Positions 41,584 to 51,066 are shown, counted from the first letter of the stretch. The stretch: 64,000 nt of DNA from Kluyvera sp047971185 (GCF_047971185.1 NZ_JBKDZH010000057.1:7047-71046), one strand, 5' to 3'. Notes: generated by a model from the letters alone, not told the origin. Translations and numbers: made by a program.

Positions 41584-42464
41584 ACGTTACGCTCCCGGGC
41601 GAGCCAGAACTGAATGACCGCCAGAATCGCGACCATAAAGACGATGAAATAAGAAACCGTGGTGGCGTAACCAAAGTTAGGCATAAATTTAAACGACAAA
41701 TTATAAATATACATCGACAGCGTCAGGGTACTGTCCGCCGGGCCGCCAAGGGTAATATTCATCGGCTCGTCGAAAAGCTGGAGCGTACCAATGGTAGAAG
41801 TCACCGTGGTAAACAGAATAACCGGCTTAAGCATCGGAATGGTGATCGAGAAAAACTGCTTCGTTGGTGAAATACCGTCGATACGGGCCGCTTCGTAGAT
41901 CGATTTATCGATATTTTGCAGCGCCGCCAGATAGAAGATCATGTTATATCCGGTCCATCGCCAGGTAATAGCGACAATAATCACTACCTTTGCCCAGAAA
42001 GGATCCGTCAGCCACGCAATGGGTTCATCCATGACGCCCATGCCAACCAGCAAATGGTTAACCACGCCATCGTAGGAAAACATACTTTTGAACAGCACCG
42101 AATAGGCCACCAGCGAGGTTACACAGGGCAGAAATATCGCCGTGCGCCAGAAACCACGCGCGCGTAATCCCGGCATATTCAGCGCCGAAGCCAGTACTAA
42201 TGCCAGCAATATCATGATTGGCACCTGCACAATCAGGAAGATCAGGGTATTACTGAGCGCTTTATGAAAGACCGGATCGTAGGTCAGGCGGAGAAAATTG
42301 CCGAGGCCGACAAATTTCATCATCGCCCCCTGGCCGGAGTGAAACGAGAACCACAGCGACTTCACCACCGGGTAGAGAATAAACGCCGCCACTAATAGCA
42401 ACGCGGGCAGGACAAATCCCCAGCTATTAATCGAGAAGGCGCGCTTCGCTCGCAAGTTGGTCAT
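41580..42464 (-). CDS. Sugar ABC permease (LacF/MalF type)
   Basis: A 294-aa permease with EAA loop IYEAARIDGISPTKQFFSITIPML and the partner of the LacG-type protein. ATG chosen at MTNLRAKRAF, eight bases after GAGG; an upstream GTG would overlap that site. It follows the binding-protein gene by 48 bases. Confidence 0.9.
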   Translation of the reverse strand: MTNLRAKRAFSINSWGFVLPALLLVAAFILYPVVKSLWFSFHSGQGAMMKFVGLGNFLRLTYDPVFHKALSNTLIFLIVQVPIMILLALVLASALNMPGLRARGFWRTAIFLPCVTSLVAYSVLFKSMFSYDGVVNHLLVGMGVMDEPIAWLTDPFWAKVVIIVAITWRWTGYNMIFYLAALQNIDKSIYEAARIDGISPTKQFFSITIPMLKPVILFTTVTSTIGTLQLFDEPMNITLGGPADSTLTLSMYIYNLSFKFMPNFGYATTVSYFIVFMVAILAVIQFWLARERNV

Positions 42465-42512
42465 CGACAGCACCTCAAATTTTGGGCGAGGCCTTCCTCG
42501 CCCGAATGAGCC

Positions 42513-43760
42513 TTATTGAATCTGAGTGTTAACCTGCTGTTCGATATTCTTCAGCACCTGCTCCACCGGCGCACCGTCCTTCAGCGCGGGCAGCTGCGCG
42601 CCAACCGCAGCATCGGCTTCGTAGGTGTACATGCCGTAGTTCACCGCCGGGATAACCTTCAGCCAGTCGCTAAAGGTGCTCCAGATAGGCGCATTGCCGA
42701 AGTACGGATCCGGCTGCTTGTAGGCCGCCCCTTCGCGCGACAGCAGGTTAGAGCCCATCGCGCCGTTCTTCTGCAAAATTTGCTGATAGAAATCAATGTT
42801 GTTGACGTAGATGTCGTTAAGGAACTGAATAGCTTGTTCTTTCTCCGGGCTGCTCTCCAGCACGTACCAGCTGGAGCCGCCAAGGTTAGAGGCATGAGTC
42901 GCGCCCTTCACCGACAGCGCCGGGATCGGGGCGACGCGCCACAGCCCGGACTGTTTGGGTTCGGCTTTGATGGAGCCGGTCGCCCACACGCCGGTGACGA
43001 CGCTCGCCACGTCGCCGCGGTTAAACGCCCCCACCCACTCGGCCCAGCCGATCACCGGTTTAACGATCCCGGCGGCGTTGAGCTTCACCTGCGTTTCCAG
43101 CGCTTCTTTCAGCGCCGGATTATTGGCGATATCCAGCTTGCCGTCTTTATCAAAATACCAGCGCCCGGCCGACTGCATCATGATACGAATTAACCCGGCA
43201 TCGTTCGGGTCAATTGCCATCATCTTCTTACCGGTTTTTTCCTGCACCTTTTTACCGATTTCGATAAATTTATCCCAGCTAATATCCTGCAGATCTTTGT
43301 CGGTATAGCCCGCTTGTTGCAGCAGATCCTGGCGGTAATACCACACGGTCACGCCGGTATCGAACGGCACGCCGTAGGTTTTACCTTCTACGGTCATCAG
43401 GTCGACTTTATATTTCGCAAAGCGCGTAAAATCTATTTTGCCATTCAGCGGGGCAAAGGCGCCGGGGAATGCCCGTAGATATTTTGGGGCATTGTAATCC
43501 TCAACCAGCACGATATCCGGCAGCGCCTTCGTCATTCCAGAGGCGAGCATGGTTTGCAGCTTTTGTTCAAGGTCGGCTTTGGCTAAATCAACAATATCAA
43601 AGGTCACATCAGGATGGGTTTTCTGATAAATATCTGCCGCATCTTTCATAATGGCGACGTTATAATGCGGGTCCCATGACCAGATAGTGATTTTTTCGGC
43701 CTGTACGGCAAACGCCGCGCCCAGCGCGGCAAGCGCGACAAATATTTTTCCTTTACGCAT
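42513..43760 (-). CDS. Sugar ABC transporter substrate-binding protein
   Basis: A 415-aa periplasmic protein of family 1 solute-binding proteins. The signal peptide (MRKGKIFVALAALGAAFAVQAE) precedes ITIWSWDPHYN, PDIVLVEDYNAPKYL and VPFDTGVTVWYYRQDLL. Its type is the LacE/UgpB group, transporting oligosaccharides or lactose-like sugars. No glycosidase or sugar regulator lies next to it, so the substrate is open. Start chosen at the signal peptide Met, not an upstream frame extension. Confidence 0.9.
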   Translation of the reverse strand: MRKGKIFVALAALGAAFAVQAEKITIWSWDPHYNVAIMKDAADIYQKTHPDVTFDIVDLAKADLEQKLQTMLASGMTKALPDIVLVEDYNAPKYLRAFPGAFAPLNGKIDFTRFAKYKVDLMTVEGKTYGVPFDTGVTVWYYRQDLLQQAGYTDKDLQDISWDKFIEIGKKVQEKTGKKMMAIDPNDAGLIRIMMQSAGRWYFDKDGKLDIANNPALKEALETQVKLNAAGIVKPVIGWAEWVGAFNRGDVASVVTGVWATGSIKAEPKQSGLWRVAPIPALSVKGATHASNLGGSSWYVLESSPEKEQAIQFLNDIYVNNIDFYQQILQKNGAMGSNLLSREGAAYKQPDPYFGNAPIWSTFSDWLKVIPAVNYGMYTYEADAAVGAQLPALKDGAPVEQVLKNIEQQVNTQIQ

Positions 43761-44112
43761 AAGTAGAGCCCTTTTCCCGTCATCTTTTTTTATTAAAACG
43801 CCTGAGAGCGCATGACAAATACGGTTAGCAATACTCTGGCACAGCAAATACTGCCCCGTCCTGCTCCTGAAAAAAATGAATCAAATTCATCATCACTCTG
43901 AAATGTTTCCGCTCACAACAGAAACGTTTAGGGAGTGTGATCGAGTTAGAAAAAATGAATACACACACAAAGACGGAGGTTATGTGTTTAATAATGGCGA
44001 ATAATCTGAAAACCCCGTTGATTAACTTCCAGTTTATTCCTGGAGACGCATAATATCCGGTGTGGCAAGCTTATTCGTGCTCATAACACTGAGATTGTTA
44101 GATGAGGAATTT
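43761..44112. other. Gene-free regulatory region (352 bp)
   Basis: No gene found. It lies between the divergent sugar-transporter operon and the repeat-protein gene. It holds two GAAAYGTTTM palindrome-like sites and a TGTGATCG CRP-like half site near 43936. Confidence 0.6.
43900..43930. promoter_or_regulatory. Candidate LacI-family operators
   Basis: GAAATGTTTC (43900-43909) and GAAACGTTTA (43921-43930) resemble the GAAACGTTTC core used by many LacI/GalR regulators, 140-170 bases upstream of the binding-protein gene. No LacI gene is in the window next to them. Confidence 0.35.
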
Positions 44113-44535
44113 ATGAAAAAGACAATGATTGCATTATCCGTTCTTATGCTGGCTTCGCCGGTTTTTGCCGCAACCACACACGCAACTGATGAGACGGTCG
44201 CCGCCGCACAGGAAAACGCCAACACCGCGAAAGAAAAGCTGCATCAGGCACAAAATCAGGGTGAAGAGCTGAAGCTGAAGTCTAAGCACGCCGCTGAAGG
44301 TAAAAGCGACAGCGTGGGTAGCCAGGTGAGCGAAGGCGCGCAGAAAACCTGGAATAAAACCAAAGAAGGCACGGAAAAAGGCTGGAATGCGACCAAAGAA
44401 GGCGCGCAGAAAGGCTGGGATAAAACCAAGGAGACCAGCCAGAAAGGCTGGAACGCGACGAAAAAAGGCGCGCAGGAAGGCTGGGATAAAACCAAAGAAG
44501 GTGCCGCTGACCTTGAGAGAAAAGTCAGCGAATAA
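44113..44535 (+). CDS. Exported LEA-like protein with 11-residue repeats
   Basis: A 140-aa protein: signal peptide (MKKTMIALSVLMLASPVFA), a charged helical stretch (about 25-70), then five tandem 11-residue repeats at residues 75-129 with consensus G-A-Q-K-G-W-[ND]-[AK]-T-K-E, and a degenerate sixth copy to the end. Eleven-residue amphipathic repeats are typical of group 3 LEA proteins, which protect against drying and osmotic stress. Export to the periplasm and the Trp in each repeat are unusual. Start chosen at the signal peptide ATG with GAGGAA before it. Function unproven. Confidence 0.8.
   Translation: MKKTMIALSVLMLASPVFAATTHATDETVAAAQENANTAKEKLHQAQNQGEELKLKSKHAAEGKSDSVGSQVSEGAQKTWNKTKEGTEKGWNATKEGAQKGWDKTKETSQKGWNATKKGAQEGWDKTKEGAADLERKVSE
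44335..44499 (+). repeat. Five tandem 33-bp repeats
   Basis: In-frame 33-bp units encode the 11-residue motif. Their number may vary between strains. Confidence 0.85.
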
Positions 44536-44560
44536 CGTCTCTCCCACGCTTTACCCCCAC

Positions 44561-44588
44561 GCCCGATGGCCACATCGGGCGTTTTTTT
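44561..44588 (+). terminator. Terminator after the repeat protein
   Basis: Stem GCCCGAT/ATCGGGC, six-base loop, then GTTTTTTT. Confidence 0.88.
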
Positions 44589-44600
44589 GCCGCCAGCCAA

Positions 44601-45707
44601 TCAGTTATAGATCAGGGTAAAGGTCGCCATACTATTCGCCATCCCCGCGCCGACGGTGCCGCCCGTCTGCACGTACTGGGCGGTAAAGTTGATGCGTTCA
44701 GCATTGGCAGCGTTAGTGGCCTTGACGTTTTTCAGTACCGGCAGATTCGCCGCTTCGTTAAGCTTCACCGGCGTTCCGGCCTCAGGGGCGGGAGCGTCAT
44801 TACTCCCATAGCTCAGTTTAATGCCTACGCCGCTGGCCGCACCGTCCCCCCGGGTTAACGCCAGCGTATCCGGCTGGCCGGCATCCGCCTCGAGGCCAAA
44901 GAAACCGATGCGCACGTCCGTCGGCTCCGAGCAATACACCGGAATCGCAAAGTTTTTCGCGCTACCGCCGGTGGTATTCACCCCTTTAAACTCAGATTTG
45001 TTCACCGAGCCCAACGCCACATTGATGGTCGACGTCGTCACCTGGCAGCTGCCGCTGGCGCCAATATCGACGTTCAGCGCCGACAAATCGAGAAAGGTCG
45101 GTGACGAATCGACGGCACCGCTTCCCGAGGTACCCTGCTGTTCCAGAAACAGTTTCCCCACCTGCGCCTGCGCTTCAACGTTGGTATGGTTGCCGCCGCT
45201 GAGCTGCACTTCCCCGGTCTTGTAGAAGGTCACAAACGCCTTCACGATAATCTCACGCTCGGACAGTAGCGGAGGCAGATCGGCGCTGTCGCAAACGGTG
45301 ACGGACTTTTTTCCCGCCGGCGATGAACTGCCATCGATATAGTGCACCGCCCCGCCGTTGCACTGGAAGCCAAGCGAGTAGCCTAGCCCATCAAGCTTTG
45401 TCGCGAAGATGTGCACGCCGTTAACCGCCACGGCCGCGCCGCCGGTATCAACCTGCTGATAAACAATCCGTTTCCAGCCGGAGGCCGGCGCCTGGAGATC
45501 GCAGGTAAAGTGGATCCCGCTGCCGTTATCGGCCAGCGAATGCGACATCTGCGAATTGACCGGCAGTGATGGCAGATACTGCACGTTCTGGGTATTGATG
45601 GTCATTTCACCGACGGTGCTATTGCAGCTCTCAGCCCATACGCGATGGCTGCTAACGCCTGCCACCAGCAAGATCAACCAGCAGATGAGGGGAAAATATC
45701 TGTTCAT
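44601..45707 (-). CDS. Fimbrial adhesin/tip protein
   Basis: A 368-aa secreted protein with signal peptide (ending RVWAES). The C-terminal 150 residues are a fimbrial pilin domain (SCQVTTSTINVALGSV, ending in the donor-strand partner MATFTLIYN). The N-terminal 200 residues form a separate, less conserved domain, as in two-domain tip adhesins like FimH. Last gene of a chaperone-usher operon, 13 bases after the usher. Ligand unknown. A strong-looking start is the ATG of MNRYFPLICW, not upstream in-frame codons. Confidence 0.85.
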   Translation of the reverse strand: MNRYFPLICWLILLVAGVSSHRVWAESCNSTVGEMTINTQNVQYLPSLPVNSQMSHSLADNGSGIHFTCDLQAPASGWKRIVYQQVDTGGAAVAVNGVHIFATKLDGLGYSLGFQCNGGAVHYIDGSSSPAGKKSVTVCDSADLPPLLSEREIIVKAFVTFYKTGEVQLSGGNHTNVEAQAQVGKLFLEQQGTSGSGAVDSSPTFLDLSALNVDIGASGSCQVTTSTINVALGSVNKSEFKGVNTTGGSAKNFAIPVYCSEPTDVRIGFFGLEADAGQPDTLALTRGDGAASGVGIKLSYGSNDAPAPEAGTPVKLNEAANLPVLKNVKATNAANAERINFTAQYVQTGGTVGAGMANSMATFTLIYN

Positions 45708-45720
45708 TTTTCGCGACCTT

Positions 45721-48234
45721 TTATAAACACACCGCGCTGACGGTTTGCACCGGCTGACGCTGCGGATTGTCAGGAAGATGGAAGTGAGCAACGCAGGTTT
45801 GCGCGGCGTGACGGTCATCCCAGCGCACTTCAAGCATGCCGTCATCCGGTACGCCGCTCAGGTACACCTGCCCCTGCTCGGCCACCATTCCGGAGGCTGC
45901 GCCATCGGCATTTTTCACCCGCACGCTAGCGCCAAACGGCAGCGGACGGCCGCGTCCACGCAGGGTAAACAAGACGCGGTGACCGATATGCGTCTGATAA
46001 TCGGCCTCAACGATCGCCCCACCGCCAGGGATCACCGTTTGCCCCAGCAGCTCTACATCGGCGTTGTCCGGGATCGTTTCGGTATCCAGGCTGATATCAT
46101 TTTTGCGGTAGGTGGTCAGCGTCGGGACGATAGCGTAGCCGCGCCAGTCGGTATGCACGTTGGTGCCGTTCTGGATCTCGACGTTGTCAGCGCCGGGCGC
46201 GCGGACGATTGCAAAACTGTCGCCGGTATACTGCCCGAAGGTCACGCCGTGGGGATGCGCCACGATCGAGCCCGACGCGCCCCAGGTCACCTGATTGCTG
46301 ACGTTATCGTGCTGATAGCCAACCTGCGCTTCACCATAGCCACCGCGATAATCCAGCGACGCGCCGCTGTTGCTCCCCTGCCCCCGGTTGCCGTACCCCT
46401 GCTGTACGGTGTAGAAGAGATTGTTTTTCTCCAGCGCCGAGCCGTACAGCGAAGCCTGCTGCGAGGTATAGCCCGCGTTGTCCGTCGTCATGCTGTAGCT
46501 GACTGAACTGTCTGGCAGCATTTTGCCCAGCGGGATATTCAGGTTGAACGAGAAAGAACGGTCGCTTTTGCTATGCTCGGAGGACTCGCTGAAGTAGTAA
46601 CCAACGCCCCAGGAGACGCCTTTCCAGGCGCTATAAAAGCCAACGTGAACCGTCTCATCATGCCCCTGAGCGTGCCAATAGGTCTGGGTCCAGGCTGAAG
46701 CCGATAAGCTGCCGATGCTGCCCAGCGTTTGTGACAATGAGATCTCTTCACGAGCGCGTTTGTTATCCGCCACGCCGTAGTCGCTTTCCAGCGCGTTGGC
46801 TTCGCTGAAATCGTAATAGCCGCTGGAGGAGTAGCGATAGCTTGCCAGGCTGAGCGAGGTGCCGATACTGGCGAACTCTTTCTGATACTGGATGCGCGCG
46901 GAGTTACCGTGAAAGCGCTGTTTCGACGGCGTGCGCGTCACCGCGCTGGTGTAATCCACCCCCAGCGATCCCAGCTCGCCAAAACCGTGCCCCAGCCCCG
47001 CGGACCAGGACTGATAATCCTCCGCCATCTGCGTGCCGCCGTAGAAGGTAATGTCGGCAGGCAGGCCGTAAAACAGCGTCGACTGCACAAACTGGGGTTC
47101 GCGAATTTGCGGCTGCGTGGAATAAAATCGCCCGGCGCTGACGCTGTATTTCAGTCGTCCCTGGCGTAGCATAAACGGCACGGCGGAGAACGGCTGAGTA
47201 AAGGTGCGTTCCGAGCCGTCGCTCTCTTTCACCGTCACCTCCAGGTCGCCGCTCTGGGAGGTGGGGTAAAGGTCTTTAATCGCGAACGCGCCGGGGGCCA
47301 CGTAGGTTTCGTAAATCACATAACCGTGCTGCGAAACCGTCACTCTGGCATTGCTGTGCGCCATGCCGCGGATCACCGGCGCAAAACCGCGCTGGCTGTC
47401 CGGCAGCATCTCTTCTTCCGACATCAGCTGCGCGCCGCGAAACTGCACGCTATCGAAGACGTCGCCGCTGGTGTAGGTATCACCGATGCGCAGCTGGCTT
47501 TTTAGCGCACGTACGTCGTGCTGAAGATAGGTACTTTGCGAACGCCAGCGACGCGTTTTGTCATACTGCATGGAGGCAATGTTGCGCAGCCGCCAGCCGC
47601 CAAGATTGAGGCCGCTGCGCAGGTTGAGGTAGCTGGTGCGCGTATTGCTGTTCTCCTGCCGCGACTGCGCGCCGGTCAGGTTATAGTCAACGAATGCGGC
47701 GGGAATACCATCATCCCAGCGGGAGGGATCGACATAGCCGTGGCTTTTCAGATTCATCGCCGCCTGCGGAATACTGAGATTCAGGCGCTGCTGGGTGAAA
47801 TCAAACTGGCTGCGGGCGTCGGGGATAAAGCGCTCTATATGGGTGAGCGTTTCGCCATCGTGCAGCGTGTCGAACGCCGGGAAGGCGCTGACATTGACGC
47901 CATAATCCGCTAATTTCGCGGCCGTAAGCACCGGCAACAGCTCGCCATCGTCGTCAACAAATTCCACGGTTTGCTGGGCAACCTGCTGGTTGTTGACCCA
48001 GATAGTGACGGGGTAGCTTCCTGGCTGCTGCCCACCGGACTTTGCAAAATAGTGCAAATCAGCGGTCTTCTGCTGCGGGTCCGATAGCTCAACGGCAGCC
48101 GGGTCGAAGTAGTCATCGGCCCAGGAAGAATGGGTATAGCATAGCGCGAATAGCGCGGTCGGTACGCAGGCCAGCAGCACGCTGACGCCGGCCGCGACAT
48201 CATCGGTCCGGGTATTTGAGGTGTTCGTTTTCAC
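45721..48234 (-). CDS. Fimbrial outer-membrane usher (FimD/PapC family)
   Basis: About 837 aa. The signal region is followed by the N-terminal chaperone-docking domain (DYFDPAAVELSDPQQ), the beta-barrel with plug (GFAPVIRGMAHSNARVTVSQHG, the usher signature), and C-terminal domains ending in VSAVCL with two Cys residues. The start is uncertain: GTG (MKTNTSN) is used here; a TTG five codons upstream directly follows the chaperone stop. Confidence 0.92.
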   Translation of the reverse strand: MKTNTSNTRTDDVAAGVSVLLACVPTALFALCYTHSSWADDYFDPAAVELSDPQQKTADLHYFAKSGGQQPGSYPVTIWVNNQQVAQQTVEFVDDDGELLPVLTAAKLADYGVNVSAFPAFDTLHDGETLTHIERFIPDARSQFDFTQQRLNLSIPQAAMNLKSHGYVDPSRWDDGIPAAFVDYNLTGAQSRQENSNTRTSYLNLRSGLNLGGWRLRNIASMQYDKTRRWRSQSTYLQHDVRALKSQLRIGDTYTSGDVFDSVQFRGAQLMSEEEMLPDSQRGFAPVIRGMAHSNARVTVSQHGYVIYETYVAPGAFAIKDLYPTSQSGDLEVTVKESDGSERTFTQPFSAVPFMLRQGRLKYSVSAGRFYSTQPQIREPQFVQSTLFYGLPADITFYGGTQMAEDYQSWSAGLGHGFGELGSLGVDYTSAVTRTPSKQRFHGNSARIQYQKEFASIGTSLSLASYRYSSSGYYDFSEANALESDYGVADNKRAREEISLSQTLGSIGSLSASAWTQTYWHAQGHDETVHVGFYSAWKGVSWGVGYYFSESSEHSKSDRSFSFNLNIPLGKMLPDSSVSYSMTTDNAGYTSQQASLYGSALEKNNLFYTVQQGYGNRGQGSNSGASLDYRGGYGEAQVGYQHDNVSNQVTWGASGSIVAHPHGVTFGQYTGDSFAIVRAPGADNVEIQNGTNVHTDWRGYAIVPTLTTYRKNDISLDTETIPDNADVELLGQTVIPGGGAIVEADYQTHIGHRVLFTLRGRGRPLPFGASVRVKNADGAASGMVAEQGQVYLSGVPDDGMLEVRWDDRHAAQTCVAHFHLPDNPQRQPVQTVSAVCL

Positions 48235-48251
48235 GATAAGCGCCCGCAAAA

Positions 48252-48917
48252 TTACCGTTGAGCGAAGTCGGTCACGCCGCCAAAGTCATTAATCGCACGC
48301 CATTTCACAACGCCTGCGCGATTTACCGACCAGGATTTATCGCTAAACGGCGCAATCATGCCCGGCGAGTCCAGCTCCTGCCCGCCGACCGAGATAGAGA
48401 AAAAGGAGACAAAATAGGGCGTCGGGTTATGCGCAGCGATGCCGGAACCGGTAGGACGGAAGGTCACGGCTTTCCAGGCCTCGGCGGATTCCCCCACCAG
48501 GCCCTTTGGCCGATAGAAAATCTTAAATTTCGACTTAATATTGACCTGTAATTTATTGTCGTCATTCTTTTTCGACGGTGCGATACTTTTTACGTTCAGC
48601 CAAAATACCGACTCACGATCGCGGGGCAGGTTTGCACCGGTGTAGTTAATACGCAGGATGTTTTTTTGCTCCGCATCCAGACGAAATAGTGGAGGCGTAA
48701 CAATAAAAGGCGGCTGGCTTTTATCCGTTGGGGAGAAATTCTCGACCCACGATTGTACCAAATAGGGTGTAGCGCTATCGGCATTGGTCACCGAAATAGA
48801 GGCTTCTCGTTTTCCTTCCTCATAAATTACGCGGGTTCCTCCCATGACGATACCAGCCTGAGCCGTGGCTGATAAAACGAATAAAGAAAGAGCTATGCTT
48901 GCGATAAATCGATTCAT
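48252..48917 (-). CDS. Periplasmic fimbrial chaperone
   Basis: This 221-aa protein has a signal peptide (ending ATAQAG) and two immunoglobulin-like domains of the PapD/FimC family. GIVMGGTRVIYEEGKREASISVTN and PPLFRLDAEQKNILRI are typical, as is NLPRDRESVFWLNVKSI with the conserved Arg of subunit binding. It delivers subunits to the usher. ATG chosen at MNRFIAS; another ATG lies five codons upstream. Confidence 0.93.
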   Translation of the reverse strand: MNRFIASIALSLFVLSATAQAGIVMGGTRVIYEEGKREASISVTNADSATPYLVQSWVENFSPTDKSQPPFIVTPPLFRLDAEQKNILRINYTGANLPRDRESVFWLNVKSIAPSKKNDDNKLQVNIKSKFKIFYRPKGLVGESAEAWKAVTFRPTGSGIAAHNPTPYFVSFFSISVGGQELDSPGMIAPFSDKSWSVNRAGVVKWRAINDFGGVTDFAQR

Positions 48918-48982
48918 AGGAGTAACCAGCATTTTAAATAAAACGGAGATGGAGCAGAAGTTTCCTTCTGCTCACGGTTTAA

Positions 48983-49555
48983 TTAGTTGTAAACCATATT
49001 AAAATCAGCGACGCCGTTCGCGGCACCCGTGGTTACCGTCGCGCCAGTGGCGGTGTAATCCGCGTAGAAAGTCAGATCGGCTGCACCGGTGTCCTGATCG
49101 TCATCTTTAACAATGTCATGCATTTCAGAGACATGGCCCGGAACTATCTGTTTCGCCTGGTCATCTTCATACAGCTTGATGCCCACGCCGGTCGCGCCTG
49201 ACTTCACGGCCAGAAGTGAGCTATTGTTGGTGTCTTTATCGCCATCAAACAGGACTGCGACCTGTTCAACGGAGGTCGGACAGTCTTTTACTTTGATATG
49301 GAAAGCGGTTTTTGTGGTTTCAGTGCCAGCGCCGGTAAAATAGCTTTTCGCCCATTTGCCGAGGTCAACGGTCTGGTTCGCGGTGGTGCTATCCACGTTG
49401 CAAGAAGAGTCGGTGATTGAACCGGTAAATTTCACCTGGCCGCCAGTGCCCTGCGTACCTGCTTCAGAACCTGGGTTGGTGGACACGGACGCGACTGCTG
49501 CGCCGGATGCCAGAGCGGCGATAACGCATGCCATAATGCGGAATTGTGATTTCAT
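48983..49555 (-). CDS. Major fimbrial subunit (type 1 pilin-like)
   Basis: A 190-aa pilin with signal peptide (ending AAVAS), the Cys pair of the family (SCNVDS and KDCPTS), and a C-terminal partner strand (VADFNMVYN). First gene of the operon; no recombinase gene or obvious invertible promoter is seen. Confidence 0.92.
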   Translation of the reverse strand: MKSQFRIMACVIAALASGAAVASVSTNPGSEAGTQGTGGQVKFTGSITDSSCNVDSTTANQTVDLGKWAKSYFTGAGTETTKTAFHIKVKDCPTSVEQVAVLFDGDKDTNNSSLLAVKSGATGVGIKLYEDDQAKQIVPGHVSEMHDIVKDDDQDTGAADLTFYADYTATGATVTTGAANGVADFNMVYN

Positions 49556-50176
49556 GATTGCTCTCTTATTAACTTAATATTGCTGCAGGTAGCTTGAGAA
49601 TAAACATTTATTCGCCAGCCGATCTGCCGTCATATCCTCCTTGTTTATATGGTTTTGTTCCGTCTGTAGGGTATAAAAACGCTAATCCGCCCCATCCATT
49701 TAATAACCACAAAAAAAGAATGTTTTTGTCGTTATTATGGGGGCTGAATCGGTAATGATTAATGTATTAGGAATACGAGGCTAATAATATTCTTATTTAG
49801 AGAGGATGCAACCAATGATTAGGTAAAATAGCGGTAAAAGTATTTAATTCAAATAAACAAAGATCAACAACCATCAACGCATGTTGCCTTTACCATCACA
49901 TCAAACATAATTAAACCGGAATAAGCCACAGTTAATTTAACACTTCGCCCATAAATTTAACTAAATTAACCCCATCAGGCATATTATCATTTCTTTTTTA
50001 TGACAAAAAATGCGCAATCAACATTAAACCAGGAATAATCTCAATATTATTATGGTTATTTATTCTCATCCCCAAAAAAATTAGCACACTAACATTTTCG
50101 CATTCAGCGAAAATTTTCTCGCCACCCACGGTCCTTTAGTTTAGAATTAACTAAATTTAGAAAAACATAAAATAAC
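49556..50176. other. AT-rich gene-free region between fimbrial operon and ygaV
   Basis: About 620 bases, strongly AT-rich, with no convincing gene. It should hold the fimbrial promoter (minus) and the ygaV promoter (plus). I see no pair of inverted repeats of the kind that bound the fimA switch. AT-richness suggests H-NS binding, by inference. Confidence 0.6.
50135..50155. promoter_or_regulatory. Inverted repeat, candidate YgaV operator
   Basis: TTTAGTT-N7-AACTAAA, a perfect 7-bp repeat 21 bases before ygaV; ArsR-type repressors often bind such sites over their own promoters. Confidence 0.5.
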
Positions 50177-50476
50177 ATGACGCCAGACGAACAGCTCCAG
50201 GCTCGCGCCAGCGAAGCCGCTACGTTACTCAAAGCGATGAGCAATCCCCATCGATTGCTGGTCCTCTGTATGCTCTGCGAGACACCGGGAACCAGCGCGG
50301 GTGAGTTAGCCAAAGCCACCGGCCTAAGCCCTTCCGCCACCTCTCAACACCTCGCGCGGATGAAAGAAGAGCAGCTTATTGGCTGCGAGCGCGACGCGCA
50401 GCGCCTGCACTACTTCATTAAAAATGAGGCCGTGCAGCAAATCGTCACCACCTTAAAAACGCTCTACTGTCCTTGA
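50177..50476 (+). CDS. ygaV: YgaV, ArsR-type sulfide/redox regulator
   Basis: A 99-aa ArsR-family winged helix protein (LLKAMSNPHRLLVLCMLCETP, then LSPSATSQHLARMKEEQLIG). The Cys residues in the first helices match YgaV, which senses sulfide or oxidative conditions and controls the following ygaP in E. coli. It is 10 bases before ygaP. Confidence 0.9.
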   Translation: MTPDEQLQARASEAATLLKAMSNPHRLLVLCMLCETPGTSAGELAKATGLSPSATSQHLARMKEEQLIGCERDAQRLHYFIKNEAVQQIVTTLKTLYCP

Positions 50477-50486
50477 GGAACTCATC

Positions 50487-51008
50487 ATGACCGCCGAATC
50501 TCTCTCCCCTGAAGAGGTGCTTGCGCTAACCGAGCAGGGAGCCCTGCTTATCGATATCCGCGATGCCGATGAATATGCCCGCGAACATATTCCCGCTGCG
50601 CGCCTGTTCCCGCTCAGCGCCATAGAGCAAGGCGCTACGCTCAAGGCTAACGCCGATACGGTGGTCATTTATCACTGCCAGTCCGGTAACCGCACGCGCA
50701 ATAACCTGCCCCGCCTGATTGCCGCCGCCGCGCCGGCCCAGGTCAAAATCGTTGAGGGCGGTATCGATGCCTGGCGACAGGCTGGGTTGACCACGGTTGA
50801 GGATAAATCGCAGCCTCTACCCCTAATGCGCCAGGTACAGATCGCCGCAGGCGTGCTAATTTTAGTGGGCGTCATTCTCGGCTATAGCGTATCCAGCGCC
50901 TTTTTCCTGCTCAGCGCGTTCGTTGGCGCAGGCTTAACCTTTGCCGGGTTGACCGGTTTTTGCGGTATGGCGCGTTTGCTGACTATCATGCCGTGGAACC
51001 GACGCTGA
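50487..51008 (+). CDS. ygaP: YgaP, membrane-anchored rhodanese
   Basis: A 173-aa protein with an N-terminal rhodanese domain (about residues 1-105; active Cys in YHCQSGNRT) and two C-terminal membrane helices (IAAGVLILVGVILGYSV and LLSAFVGAGLTFAGLTG). It transfers sulfane sulfur and was shown in E. coli to be membrane-bound. Paired with ygaV. Confidence 0.95.
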   Translation: MTAESLSPEEVLALTEQGALLIDIRDADEYAREHIPAARLFPLSAIEQGATLKANADTVVIYHCQSGNRTRNNLPRLIAAAAPAQVKIVEGGIDAWRQAGLTTVEDKSQPLPLMRQVQIAAGVLILVGVILGYSVSSAFFLLSAFVGAGLTFAGLTGFCGMARLLTIMPWNRR

Positions 51009-51066
51009 AGGCCGTCGCCGTGACGACCACTTTACTGAAGACGAGAAATAGCAAAGGAGCACGTTG

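Noticed and set aside
49556..50176. Possible invertible fimbrial promoter
   Set aside because: No matching inverted repeats of suitable length and no recombinase gene nearby.
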